The position numbers and the translations under genes were made by a program. From Thermoanaerobaculum sp964488355 (GTDB lineage: Bacteria; Acidobacteriota; Thermoanaerobaculia; Thermoanaerobaculales; Thermoanaerobaculaceae): a stretch of 64,000 nt of DNA. The notes below the pieces were generated by a model that was not told the DNA's origin, ran no database searches, and worked only from the letters and a program-made list of their open reading frames with translations. Shown here in pieces: positions 24,191 through 31,980 of this stretch. Numbering within the stretch: position 1 is the stretch's first letter; every line of letters starts with the position of its first letter. The DNA is taken from assembly GCA_964488355.1 (NCBI GenBank), contig CAZAUJ010000015.1:1-64000 (forward strand). The letters are read 5' to 3'.

Positions 24191-25128
24191 TCCCGGCCTC
24201 CAAGAAATTGTACGAGCTCCTCCGCGGCTGCCAAGGTGTCCCGCTCGCCGGCCAGCACGGCCGCCACCTCTCGCTCCCACACCTCGCCCAGACGCGCCAG
24301 GCGAGCCTGCACCAGTTCCCCCACTACCTGCCGCAGCTGCCGCTCCACTCGCTGCCTGGCCAAAGCTTCCCGTCGGCTGTTGGCCGCCAGGTGCTCTTGA
24401 TGGGCGCGCAGCGCCGCTACCAGCGCATCTACCCCTTCCCCGGTTGTGGCGGTCACCGGCAGCACCGGCGGTCGCCACGCGTCCGTCGGGGCCGGGGCCA
24501 CCAGTGCCTGCAGCTGCTGCACCAGCTCCTTGGCACCAGGCCGGTCCTGCTTGTTCACCACAAACACGTGAGCCACCTCCATCACGCCGGCCTTGGCCAA
24601 CTGCACCTCGTCGCCCAACCCGGGCACTTGCAACAGCACCACCGTGTCCACCACCCCGGCCACATCTACCTCGTCCTGGCCCACACCAATGGTTTCCACC
24701 AGCACCCAGGAAAAAGGAGCCGCCCGCAGCAGGCGCAGGAAATCGCCGCACGCAGCGCTCACCCCTCCCAAGCTGCCGCGAGTAGCCACCGAGCGCAGGA
24801 AGGCGCCCGCCGCTGCCAACCGCGGCATTCTCAGGCGGTCGCCCAAAAGGGCCCCCCCGGAAAAGGGACTTGTGGGGTCCACAGCCAGCACCGCCACCCG
24901 CTCGCCCTCGCTCAAAAGCTTGAGGCCAACCTGCTCGATGAGGGTGCTCTTACCTGCCCCGGGGGGACCGGTGATGCCCACGGTGGCCAACCAACCGGGC
25001 CGCGGCGGTAGCTGGCGCAAAAGCTCTCGGCCCAGGGGATCACCCGCCTCCACCAAGCTAAGGGCGCGGCCCAAAGCCCGGGGGGAGCCAGCCACCACGC
25101 CGAAGGCCAGATCCTCAATCGAGACCAC
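24184..25128 (-). CDS. meaB: Methylmalonyl-CoA mutase-associated GTPase MeaB (ArgK family)
   Basis: 314 aa from GTG 25128 (AAGGAG about 10 nt upstream, overlapping the acyl-CoA dehydrogenase end by 14 nt). G3E-class P-loop GTPase: Walker A GPPGAGKST, switch region VDPTSPFSGGALLGDRLRM, VETIGVGQDEV, and NKQD specificity motif. A C-terminal helical dimerisation arm follows. MeaB gates adenosylcobalamin loading and protects the mutase. It sits directly before the epimerase gene, as in propionate catabolism clusters. Confidence 0.95.
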   Translation of the reverse strand: MVSIEDLAFGVVAGSPRALGRALSLVEAGDPLGRELLRQLPPRPGWLATVGITGPPGAGKSTLIEQVGLKLLSEGERVAVLAVDPTSPFSGGALLGDRLRMPRLAAAGAFLRSVATRGSLGGVSAACGDFLRLLRAAPFSWVLVETIGVGQDEVDVAGVVDTVVLLQVPGLGDEVQLAKAGVMEVAHVFVVNKQDRPGAKELVQQLQALVAPAPTDAWRPPVLPVTATTGEGVDALVAALRAHQEHLAANSRREALARQRVERQLRQVVGELVQARLARLGEVWEREVAAVLAGERDTLAAAEELVQFLGGREW

Positions 25129-26269
25129 CGCTGATGAGCTCCTTGGAAATGATGAGCCGTTGGATCTCGCTGGTTCCCTCGCCAATGGTGCAGAGCTTGG
25201 CATCGCGCCAGAGTTTTTCCACCGGATAGTCCCGGGTGTAGCCGTAACCCCCGTGGATTTGGATGGCCTCTTCCGCCGCACGTACCGCCAGCTCGGAGGC
25301 AAAGAGCTTGGCTTCGCTGGCCACGCGCGGACACCGCTGACCCCGGTCCTTGAGCTCCGCTGCTTTTTCCGTCAACAGCCGCGCCGCGTCCAGCTGGGTT
25401 ACCAAATCGGCCAGCTTGAAGCGGATGCCCTCGAAGGAGGTCAAGGCCAAGCCGAACTGCTTGCGCGTGCGTGCATAGGCGAGGGCCGCTTCCAGGGAAG
25501 CGCGGGCAATACCCAGCGCCAAGGCAGCGATGCCTACCCGCCCGCCTTCCAGCACGGCCATGGCCTGAGCGTATCCCTCACCCTCTTGCCCCAGCAGAGC
25601 CTCCGGCCCCAGGTAGCAATCCTCGAAGGCCAGGGAGGCCGTGTCCGACGTGCGCATGCCCAGCTTGTCCTCTTTTTTGCCCCGCACCACCCCACTGGCA
25701 GAAAGAGGCACGATGAAGGCAGAAATCCCTGCTGCGCCCTCGCGCTCCAAGGAGCGGGCCATGACCACCGCCACCTCGGCTACCGAAGCGTGGGTGATGA
25801 AGGCCTTGGAACCGCTGAGGCGGAATCCCTCCCCATCCCGACGGGTACGGGTGCGCAGCGAAGCAGCATCAGAACCCGATTCGGGCTCGGTGAGTGCCCA
25901 CGCGCCCAGGGTTTCCCCCGAAGCCAGTGCGGGCAGCCACCGTCGCTTTTGTCCCTCGTTACCGAAGGCCAGAATGTGGCCGGTGCAGAGGGAGTTGTGC
26001 GCTGCCAGGGAAAGGGCGATGCCCGGTTCCACCGCTGCCAGCTCCTCGATGGCAGCGATGGCGTGCCGATAGGAGAGCCCGGCCCCTCCGTATTCCACCG
26101 GCACCATCATGCCCAGCAGGCCCAACTTCCCCAGCTGGGCAAATACCTCTCTGGGGAACGTGCCCTGCTGGTCCCAAGCCCGCACGTGAGGGGCAATTTC
26201 CCGCTGGGCAAAATCCCTCACCAGCTCCCTCAGCTCCTGCACGGAAACACTGCTCTCTGCATGGCTCAT
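25115..26269 (-). CDS. Acyl-CoA dehydrogenase
   Basis: 384 aa from ATG 26269 (GGGAGGG upstream; ATGA overlap with the SpoIID-type gene). Standard three-domain fold with the signatures LTEPESGSDAASL and QIHGGYGYTRDYPVEKLWRD; the C-terminus ends in the GEGTSEIQRLIISK block. It uses FAD to form the alpha-beta double bond of acyl-CoA and passes electrons to ETF. Next to meaB and mce a short or branched-chain acyl-CoA substrate is plausible, but chain length cannot be read from sequence. Confidence 0.93.
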   Translation of the reverse strand: MSHAESSVSVQELRELVRDFAQREIAPHVRAWDQQGTFPREVFAQLGKLGLLGMMVPVEYGGAGLSYRHAIAAIEELAAVEPGIALSLAAHNSLCTGHILAFGNEGQKRRWLPALASGETLGAWALTEPESGSDAASLRTRTRRDGEGFRLSGSKAFITHASVAEVAVVMARSLEREGAAGISAFIVPLSASGVVRGKKEDKLGMRTSDTASLAFEDCYLGPEALLGQEGEGYAQAMAVLEGGRVGIAALALGIARASLEAALAYARTRKQFGLALTSFEGIRFKLADLVTQLDAARLLTEKAAELKDRGQRCPRVASEAKLFASELAVRAAEEAIQIHGGYGYTRDYPVEKLWRDAKLCTIGEGTSEIQRLIISKELISGGLD

Positions 26270-28164
26270 TGTTGCCCTCCCATGAGATCGTGCACCGGCA
26301 CTATTTTTGTGCCCGGGTAGTAGTGCGCCAAGATACGCTCGTAGGTCCACCCTGCCAAGCTCAAGCCATAGGCGCCGTTTTGGCAAAGCCCCACGCCGTG
26401 ACCCCATCCGCGCCCGTAAAAGCGAAAAACCGTGCCGCCAGCTTCCCTGCCGGCGGCGACCACGAACCAGGTGGAGGGAAGGGACAGCGCCCGGCGTAGC
26501 TCCACGCCACTGAGCTGTCGCTTGAGCCCACCCCCCTGAACCCCTATCCAGGCCACCCGCCCCGTGGCGGTGCGGGCCAGCACCTGCAGGCTGTCCACGC
26601 TGGCCAAGCCCAGGCGCTGCGCCAGCGCCTCCTGGGAGAAGCGCCGCATCCACTGCTGCCAGCGGGAGCGCTCGTCAGCTGCCTCGGCCCGCTCAACTTC
26701 CACCAGTGGGCACAGGCCACCCGCGCACCAAAGCACCGCCTGGCTGCCGGCAGTGGTAGAGCCGCCGCCCAGGCGCAGCTGCTCGCCCTCGCGCCAAAGC
26801 ACGGTAACCCCCGAAAGGGACCGCCTCTCGCCGCCAGCGCGTGCCTGCCAGGCCGGCTCGCCCTCCCCAGGCACTACCACCCCTTCCCGCCCTTGCACCA
26901 CCCCTGCCAAAGCCGCCAACAGCACCACGTGAGCCCAGGGGTCCTTTCCCTCCGCTCCCGCAGGCCACGGCCAAAGGAAGCGCGCCAGCACCCGTTCCAG
27001 TGGCACCCCCTCCCCCATCAGCGGGGTGAAATCGGGCAGGCCAAGGGCCTGCTCCGTTCCGGTCCCGGACCCCCCACCCAGAGTCTGCGCCAGGGCCAAC
27101 GGGGTTTTTACTCCCAGTCCCGAAGCCAAGAGGTGGGCCAGCACGATCCACTTTTGCCCTTCGCTCACCCTGGAACCCTCGGCAACGCCGCCCAAGGTCA
27201 CCGTCTCGCCGCGGCAGGGAACCCCGGGCAGGTAAGGCACCGGCTGGTCGGTGAGGGCCGCCTCCGCCGCCTCCGTGTGTCCGCCGCAGGTGGAGTGAAA
27301 GAAAGCTTGAACTAGCTGGCCCTGGTACGCCAGCACCCAACCCTGCGTTTGCTGCACCGCCTGGGTGGCCAAGGGGGTTTCCGCCTCCACGCCGCCGTAT
27401 ACCTGGCAATGCTCCCGGTCACAAAGGTCAAAGCCTTCCTTGGCGTGCGCCCCCTTGCGCACCAGAGCAAAGCTACGAGCTGCCACCGCTTGCGCTTCGA
27501 GCGCCTCCAGCTGGGCAAAGCCCATTTCCGCTGGCACCACACCCAGAAGGTAATCCTCCAGGGACACCAGATTCACCACCAAGGGCCCGGTCTCGGAGGC
27601 GCGGCAAGCAAAGCGGCCCCGGTAATGTTTTCCGCCCACCTGCACCGGAAGGGGGTCCAGCGGCTCCACCTCCACCTCCTCACCCTGCACTTGGCCCCCC
27701 TCCCCACCCACCACCGTCACCGTCCCCGGTTTCCACACCACCCACTCCATGGAAAGCCCAGCCCCCGCCAGCACCTGCGCAAGGCGCTCCTGGCCCTGGT
27801 CCTTGCCCGGAGCAACCAGCACACGGGTGGACCCGCCAGCCGTCAGCAGCACCACGTCCAAACCCAAAAGGGAAAGGCGCTGCCGCAGCCGCTGGGCATT
27901 GTCCGGCTGAGCAAACGCGCCCACCTGAGCGGCCAGCTGAGGTGGTTCGGCGCGCAGGGAAAGGGGCCCGCGCAGCAGCCGGCTTTGGCCGGAAGCCCTC
28001 ACCCAAAAGCGACGACCCGGCTCAGGGAACTGGGGCTCGGGCACCACCCCAAGCCCCACGCGCAGCACCAGTGCCTGGTTTCCCAGCGCTGGGGGTCCCT
28101 GGGCTCCCACCGCAGCGGCCACACCCAGGCACACACACGCGGCAGCAAGGACCAACGGCACCAC
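26266..28164 (-). CDS. SpoIID/LytB-domain protein with N-terminal SPOR-like region
   Basis: 632 aa, GTG start at 28164 six nt after the upstream stop. Signal peptide (residues 1-22), a SPOR-like domain (about 85-150; AQVGAFAQPDNAQRLRQRL), then a long SpoIID domain with SLEDYLLGVVPAEMG, QAVAARSFALVRKG, FFHSTCGGHTE and the C-terminal GWGHGVGLCQNGAYGLS motif. SpoIID proteins are peptidoglycan lytic transglycosylases, and SPOR domains bind denuded glycan. This organism is not obviously a spore former, so a cell-wall remodelling or division role is likely. About 230 residues inserted in the middle make it longer than usual. Confidence 0.85.
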   Translation of the reverse strand: MVPLVLAAACVCLGVAAAVGAQGPPALGNQALVLRVGLGVVPEPQFPEPGRRFWVRASGQSRLLRGPLSLRAEPPQLAAQVGAFAQPDNAQRLRQRLSLLGLDVVLLTAGGSTRVLVAPGKDQGQERLAQVLAGAGLSMEWVVWKPGTVTVVGGEGGQVQGEEVEVEPLDPLPVQVGGKHYRGRFACRASETGPLVVNLVSLEDYLLGVVPAEMGFAQLEALEAQAVAARSFALVRKGAHAKEGFDLCDREHCQVYGGVEAETPLATQAVQQTQGWVLAYQGQLVQAFFHSTCGGHTEAAEAALTDQPVPYLPGVPCRGETVTLGGVAEGSRVSEGQKWIVLAHLLASGLGVKTPLALAQTLGGGSGTGTEQALGLPDFTPLMGEGVPLERVLARFLWPWPAGAEGKDPWAHVVLLAALAGVVQGREGVVVPGEGEPAWQARAGGERRSLSGVTVLWREGEQLRLGGGSTTAGSQAVLWCAGGLCPLVEVERAEAADERSRWQQWMRRFSQEALAQRLGLASVDSLQVLARTATGRVAWIGVQGGGLKRQLSGVELRRALSLPSTWFVVAAGREAGGTVFRFYGRGWGHGVGLCQNGAYGLSLAGWTYERILAHYYPGTKIVPVHDLMGGQQ

Positions 28165-28170
28165 CGACCC

Positions 28171-28899
28171 CTACCGCCGCCGCCGGGCCTGCCAGGCGCG
28201 GAAGTCCTCGCCGTAGAGCTTTACCTCCTCACACATCTCGTAAAGGCGGGAGCGCACCGGTGCGGAAAGGCGCTCGGTGAGGGTCTCCTCCCCCCGCTCG
28301 TGGGTGACCACGTCGGTGTAGTTGGTGGTAGCCAAGGTCATCCGCTTGGCCATGTAGCGGCTGTTGAGGACGTAGTAGAGCAGGTCCATCACCCAGGGGG
28401 TGGGGCGGGCAGCCCCCAGCTCATCCAGAACCAAAAGCTCCGCCGTGAGCACCGGCTCCAAAAGCTCCGCCCGCGAGGGGCCGGAACCGTCGAAGGACAT
28501 CTGCAGCTGCACCACCAAGTCCAGGAAGTTTACGTAGAACCCGCGTACCCCCTTGGTGAGCACGAGCTCCGAAAGGGCTGCTACCGCCAAATGGGTTTTC
28601 CCGGTGCCGCAAGGGCCCATGAAAAGCAGGCCCTTTTGCACCAGGGGCCAGGCCTCCACGAACTCGCGCGTGCGACGTTTGGCTTGTCCCAAGCTGGGAT
28701 CCTGGGGGTTCCAAAGCTGGAAGTTATCCAAGGTGCAGTGCCGAAAGCGCTCCGGCACCGCCGCCTCCCGCAGCAGCCGCGCCAACTGCCGTTGATGTTG
28801 ACAGCGGCAAGGGCGGCTCAGGTTCCGCCCATCCCGCTCTTCCACAACCCAACCCAGCCCCTCGCACAGCTCGCAGGCTTCCGCCACCCGGATGCTCAC
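28171..28899 (-). CDS. DnaC/DnaI-like helicase-loader ATPase
   Basis: 242 aa from GTG 28899; an ATG at 28923 would add eight residues but has neither SD nor a -10 box, whereas TACAAT lies 7 nt before the GTG. An N-terminal zinc-finger-like cluster (CELCEGLGW ... CRC) precedes an AAA+ domain with Walker A GPCGTGKTH, Walker B LLVLDELG and sensor ATTNY. IstB and DnaC share this fold; no transposase is nearby, so replicative-helicase loading (DnaC/DnaI) is favoured. It heads a six-gene minus-strand operon with cell-wall and acyl-CoA genes. Confidence 0.8.
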   Translation of the reverse strand: MSIRVAEACELCEGLGWVVEERDGRNLSRPCRCQHQRQLARLLREAAVPERFRHCTLDNFQLWNPQDPSLGQAKRRTREFVEAWPLVQKGLLFMGPCGTGKTHLAVAALSELVLTKGVRGFYVNFLDLVVQLQMSFDGSGPSRAELLEPVLTAELLVLDELGAARPTPWVMDLLYYVLNSRYMAKRMTLATTNYTDVVTHERGEETLTERLSAPVRSRLYEMCEEVKLYGEDFRAWQARRRR

Positions 28900-28906
28900 G
28901 GAGAAG

Positions 28907-28923
28907 ATTGTATCGGATACCAT
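28907..28923. promoter_or_regulatory. Divergent promoter core for the helicase loader and mutY with shared 11-bp palindrome
   Basis: Minus-strand -10 TACAAT (complement of 28907-28912) lies 7 nt before GTG 28899. Plus-strand -10 TACCAT (28918-28923) lies exactly 6 nt before GTG 28930. GTATC-G-GATAC (28910-28920), a perfect palindrome, overlaps both hexamers. Neither side has an SD or clear -35. Confidence 0.55.
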
Positions 28924-28929
28924 GCGCGG

Positions 28930-29967
28930 GTGGAGGCTTGCGAGCTCCTCGAATGGCTCCGTTCTTACCGCCGGGCGTTGCCTTGGCGCACGCCCTTTCC
29001 CCGCGACCCCTACCTCGTGGTGGTGAGCGAGGTGATGCTACAGCAAACGCAGGCAGAGCGGGTAGCCCAGCGACTGCCAGCGTTTTTGCAGCGTTTCCCA
29101 AACCTGGAGGCGCTGGCCAAAGCCCCCCAAGACGAGGTGGTGGCCGCGTTCGCTGGGCTGGGCTATTACCACCGCGCCCGCCTGCTGCACCAGCTGGCCA
29201 GGCACGTGTATGGTATCGGCTGGCCCCAACGGGCTGACGAGCTGGTGAAGCTGCCCGGCTTGGGACCGTACACCGCCGCCGCCGTGGCTGCCTTTTCCTT
29301 CGGCCAAGCCACCCCGCCGGTGGACGGCAACCTTTGCCGTGTGGTTGCCCGCCTGCGTGCCTTGCCCTTGGCCTTGGGTAGCGCGGCGCTGCGGGAACAA
29401 GCCAGGCGAGACGCCTTGGGCCTCTTCGCCCAGGCGCAAACGGTAGAGGTGTTCGAGGGGCTCATGGAGCTGGGTGCGTTGGTGTGCACGCCGAAAAACC
29501 CTGCCTGCTCCTCCTGCCCCTGGCAGGCCCGCTGCCTTGCCAGGCGGCAGGGTGAGCCGGAGAGGTTTCCGCTGCCCCAACGACGGCGTGCACCAGAGTC
29601 GGTGAGCTGGGTCGCCCTTTGGTTGGAGGAAAGCCAGGGCCGCGTGCTCCTCCAGCAGCTCTGCCAGCCACCGCTGGCGGGCCTGTGGCTGCCGCCCCTG
29701 GACCGCGGGGAGGGCGAGCCGCAAAAGCGCGCATGGCAGCTGGCGTGTCAGCTGGCCCGCCCCACCACCCCGCGCTGGCTAGGCAGCCTCAGCCACCACA
29801 TAACCCACCGGCGGATTACCGTGCACCTGTACCACCTGCGTTTGTCGGACCAAGCAGCGGAGGTAGGCGACGCCTACCGCTGGTGGCAGCCGGGGGACGG
29901 CGTGCCCACCTCCTCGCTTTTGGCCAAGATGGCGGCGCTGGTCAGTGAAAAGGAGGGAAGGGAATGA
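28930..29967 (+). CDS. mutY: A/G-specific adenine glycosylase MutY
   Basis: 345 aa. Removes adenine mispaired with 8-oxoguanine. Catalytic Glu in SEVMLQQTQ, helix-hairpin-helix LPGLGPYTAAAVAAFSFG, catalytic Asp in PPVDGN, and [4Fe-4S] ligands C-X6-C-X2-C-X5-C (CTPKNPACSSCPWQARC). A C-terminal Nudix-like 8-oxoG recognition domain follows. GTG 28930 gives the usual short N-terminus (LLEWLRSYRRALPWR) and is preceded by TACCAT-N6, a leaderless pattern. The stop overlaps the Nudix gene start (ATGA). Confidence 0.95.
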   Translation: MEACELLEWLRSYRRALPWRTPFPRDPYLVVVSEVMLQQTQAERVAQRLPAFLQRFPNLEALAKAPQDEVVAAFAGLGYYHRARLLHQLARHVYGIGWPQRADELVKLPGLGPYTAAAVAAFSFGQATPPVDGNLCRVVARLRALPLALGSAALREQARRDALGLFAQAQTVEVFEGLMELGALVCTPKNPACSSCPWQARCLARRQGEPERFPLPQRRRAPESVSWVALWLEESQGRVLLQQLCQPPLAGLWLPPLDRGEGEPQKRAWQLACQLARPTTPRWLGSLSHHITHRRITVHLYHLRLSDQAAEVGDAYRWWQPGDGVPTSSLLAKMAALVSEKEGRE

Positions 29968-30377
29968 GGGGACCCCGGTTAACGGTGGATGCGGTGGTGG
30001 TGGACCCGCAAAAGGGCGTACTTTTGGTGAGGCGCAAGCACGAGCCCTTCCAGGGCTTTTGGGCCTTGCCGGGAGGGTTCGTGGAGGAGGGCGAAAGCTG
30101 CGAGGCGGCGGTGGTACGGGAGGTGCGGGAAGAAACCGGACTAACCGTGCGGGTGGTTGCCCTTTTCGGTGTCTACTCGCAGCCGGGGCGGGACCCACGC
30201 GGCCACACGGTTTCGGTGGTCTACCTCTGCCAGCCCCAGGGGGGTGTGGTGGTTGGGGGAGACGACGCCGCCGAGGCCGCCTTCTTTCCTAGCCTGGCCG
30301 GTTTACCCCTGGCCTTCGACCACCAGCAAATCCTTGCCGATGCAGGGTTTCTGGCCCCACCGTTCAGCGCTCAATGA
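29964..30377 (+). CDS. Nudix hydrolase
   Basis: 137 aa. The Nudix box is complete: GGFVEEGESCEAAVVREV followed by REETGL (GX5EX7REUXEEXGU, residues about 37-59). The overall sequence resembles ADP-ribose pyrophosphatase or 8-oxo-dGTPase types (RRKHEPFQGFWALPGG). The ATGA overlap with mutY suggests a shared role in oxidised-nucleotide sanitation, an inference from context. Its 3' end overlaps the convergent small gene by 14 nt. Confidence 0.9.
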   Translation: MRGPRLTVDAVVVDPQKGVLLVRRKHEPFQGFWALPGGFVEEGESCEAAVVREVREETGLTVRVVALFGVYSQPGRDPRGHTVSVVYLCQPQGGVVVGGDDAAEAAFFPSLAGLPLAFDHQQILADAGFLAPPFSAQ

Positions 30378-30579
30378 GGTCTTCGGGCAGCACCTCCGGC
30401 TCCGGCTCGGCGAACACCAAGGCGGTGGCCGCCACCGGCAGGAGCACGGTGTGCAGCTTGCCCTGGCTGGAAAGGCGCACCTCGTAGAGGCCCTCCGGAC
30501 GGATGGCCATGAGCGTGCCGAGGGTGGCATTGAGGCTCAAAAGCTGGTTGTAAACCAAAACCTTGGCCGGTAAGTCCAT
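30364..30579 (-). CDS. Small protein of unknown function
   Basis: 71 aa, ATG 30579 with a good ribosome-binding site (GGAGGGG, 6 nt upstream), 21 nt downstream of the response-regulator gene on the same strand. Not recognised: mixed alpha/beta, starts with VLVYNQLLSLNATLGTLMAI, acidic C-terminus (EPEPEVLPEDLIER). No signal peptide or membrane helix is certain. Reading frame and SD make it a credible gene at the end of the 36308-30364 operon. Confidence 0.6.
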   Translation of the reverse strand: MDLPAKVLVYNQLLSLNATLGTLMAIRPEGLYEVRLSSQGKLHTVLLPVAATALVFAEPEPEVLPEDLIER

Positions 30580-30600
30580 GGTGACCCCTCCGGCAGCATT

Positions 30601-31980
30601 TTAGCTGCGGGGGGAGGGAAAGGCCTGCATGTTGTACTCCTTGAGCTTGCGTTGCAGCGTGCGCAGGCCAATGCCCAAGAGCTCCGCCGCCCGCGCCCGG
30701 TGCCCCTGAGTGAACTCCAGCGTCTTCAAGATGGCCTCCCGCTCGAGGTCCTCCATCTTGCGCGGCACCCAAGGCGCCGGTTGCGCCGCCTCGCGCAGGC
30801 GCGCCGGCTGGCGAATTTCCGCCGGCAGGTCCTCCAGGGTGAGCTCCTCCCCCCGGGCAAAGAGCACCATGTTTTCCACTACGTTCTTCAGCTCCCGAAC
30901 GTTGCCCGGCCAGGGATAGGCTCGCAGCGCATCCAACAGGTTGGGGGCCAATCGCTTGACGTTGCGCCCCAGTTCGGCGTTAAAGTGCTCAACGAAGTGT
31001 CTGACCAGCAATGGAATATCCTCTGGGCGCTCCCGCAGCGGGGGTAACTCCACCGTGACCACCTTGAGGCGGAAGTAGAGGTCCTGGCGGAAGCGACCTT
31101 CCCGTACCTCCTTTTCCAGGTCGCGGTTGGTCGCCGCCACCAGGCGAAAATCCACAGGTATCTCATCGTTGCCCCCCACGCGGGTAATCACGCGCTGCTC
31201 CAAAACCCGCAGCAGCTTCACCTGCAAATCGGGGGAAAGCTCGGAAATCTCGTCCAAGAACAGGGTACCGCCGTGGGCCAGCTCGATCTTGCCAATCCGT
31301 CGCTGGTGAGCCCCGGTAAAGGCACCCTTTTCGTGGCCGAAGAGCTCCGCTTCCAAGATGTCGCCGGGGATGGCACCGCAGTTGAGCGCCACAAAGCGCT
31401 TAGCTGCCCGTGGCGAGTGGTGGTGAATGGCATTGGCAATGAGCTCCTTGCCCGTGCCCGACTCCCCCAGGATCAGCACTGTGGACGGCGCGGGTGCTAC
31501 CACCTTGACCCGCTCCAGCACCCGCTGCATGGCCGGCGAGCGCCCGATGATCTGGGCAAAGGAGTAGTAGCGGTCCAAGCGCTCCCTCAGCTCAGCGGTT
31601 TCCCGCGCCAAAAGGCGCCGCTCCAGTTGTACTTCCACCCGCCGTCGCAGCTCCAGCAAATTGACCGGCTTGGTAAGGTAATCGTCCGCGCCACCCTTCA
31701 AGGCCTGCACTGCCCCGTCCACGTCCCCGTAAGCGGTGACCATGAGGATGGCCAGTTCCGGCCGTTCCCGGCGGGCCGCACTAGCCAGGGCGTAGCCGTC
31801 CATGCCGGGCATGCGCACATCGGTGATGAGCACATCCGCTGGCTTGCCCTCCTGGAGGTAGCTCAAGGCCGGGGCAGCCCCGTCGAAGGCCACCACCTCG
31901 TAGCCCGCCTTGCGCAAACCAGCGGCCATGGCTTCCCGCGAACCCTGGTCGTCGTCCACCAGCAGCACCAAACCCCTCAC
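30601..31980 (-). CDS. Sigma-54-dependent response regulator (NtrC family)
   Basis: 459 aa. Receiver domain (residues 1-120) with DDD acidic pocket and phospho-acceptor Asp54 (ITDVRMPG), AAA+ domain with Walker A GESGTGKE, the sigma-54 contact motif GAFTGA, Walker B GGTLFLDE and the arginine-finger region, and a C-terminal Fis-type helix-turn-helix (RARAAELLGIGLRTLQRKLK). It should activate RpoN-dependent promoters when phosphorylated. GTG 31980 overlaps the ligA stop (GTGA). No histidine kinase is nearby, so it is an orphan here. Confidence 0.95.
   Translation of the reverse strand: MRGLVLLVDDDQGSREAMAAGLRKAGYEVVAFDGAAPALSYLQEGKPADVLITDVRMPGMDGYALASAARRERPELAILMVTAYGDVDGAVQALKGGADDYLTKPVNLLELRRRVEVQLERRLLARETAELRERLDRYYSFAQIIGRSPAMQRVLERVKVVAPAPSTVLILGESGTGKELIANAIHHHSPRAAKRFVALNCGAIPGDILEAELFGHEKGAFTGAHQRRIGKIELAHGGTLFLDEISELSPDLQVKLLRVLEQRVITRVGGNDEIPVDFRLVAATNRDLEKEVREGRFRQDLYFRLKVVTVELPPLRERPEDIPLLVRHFVEHFNAELGRNVKRLAPNLLDALRAYPWPGNVRELKNVVENMVLFARGEELTLEDLPAEIRQPARLREAAQPAPWVPRKMEDLEREAILKTLEFTQGHRARAAELLGIGLRTLQRKLKEYNMQAFPSPRS

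Noticed and set aside
24191..25011. Arg/Pro-rich frames on the plus strand over meaB
   Set aside because: Low-complexity translations mirrored from meaB and acyl-CoA dehydrogenase; no start signals.
28171..28899. Possible IstB transposition helper (insertion sequence)
   Set aside because: The AAA+ fold is shared with IstB, but no IstA-like transposase, terminal inverted repeat or target duplication is seen; the gene is embedded in an operon.
27349..28929. Long upstream extension of the mutY frame
   Set aside because: The extra 527 codons run antisense to the SpoIID-type and helicase-loader genes; MutY's normal N-terminus begins at GTG 28930.
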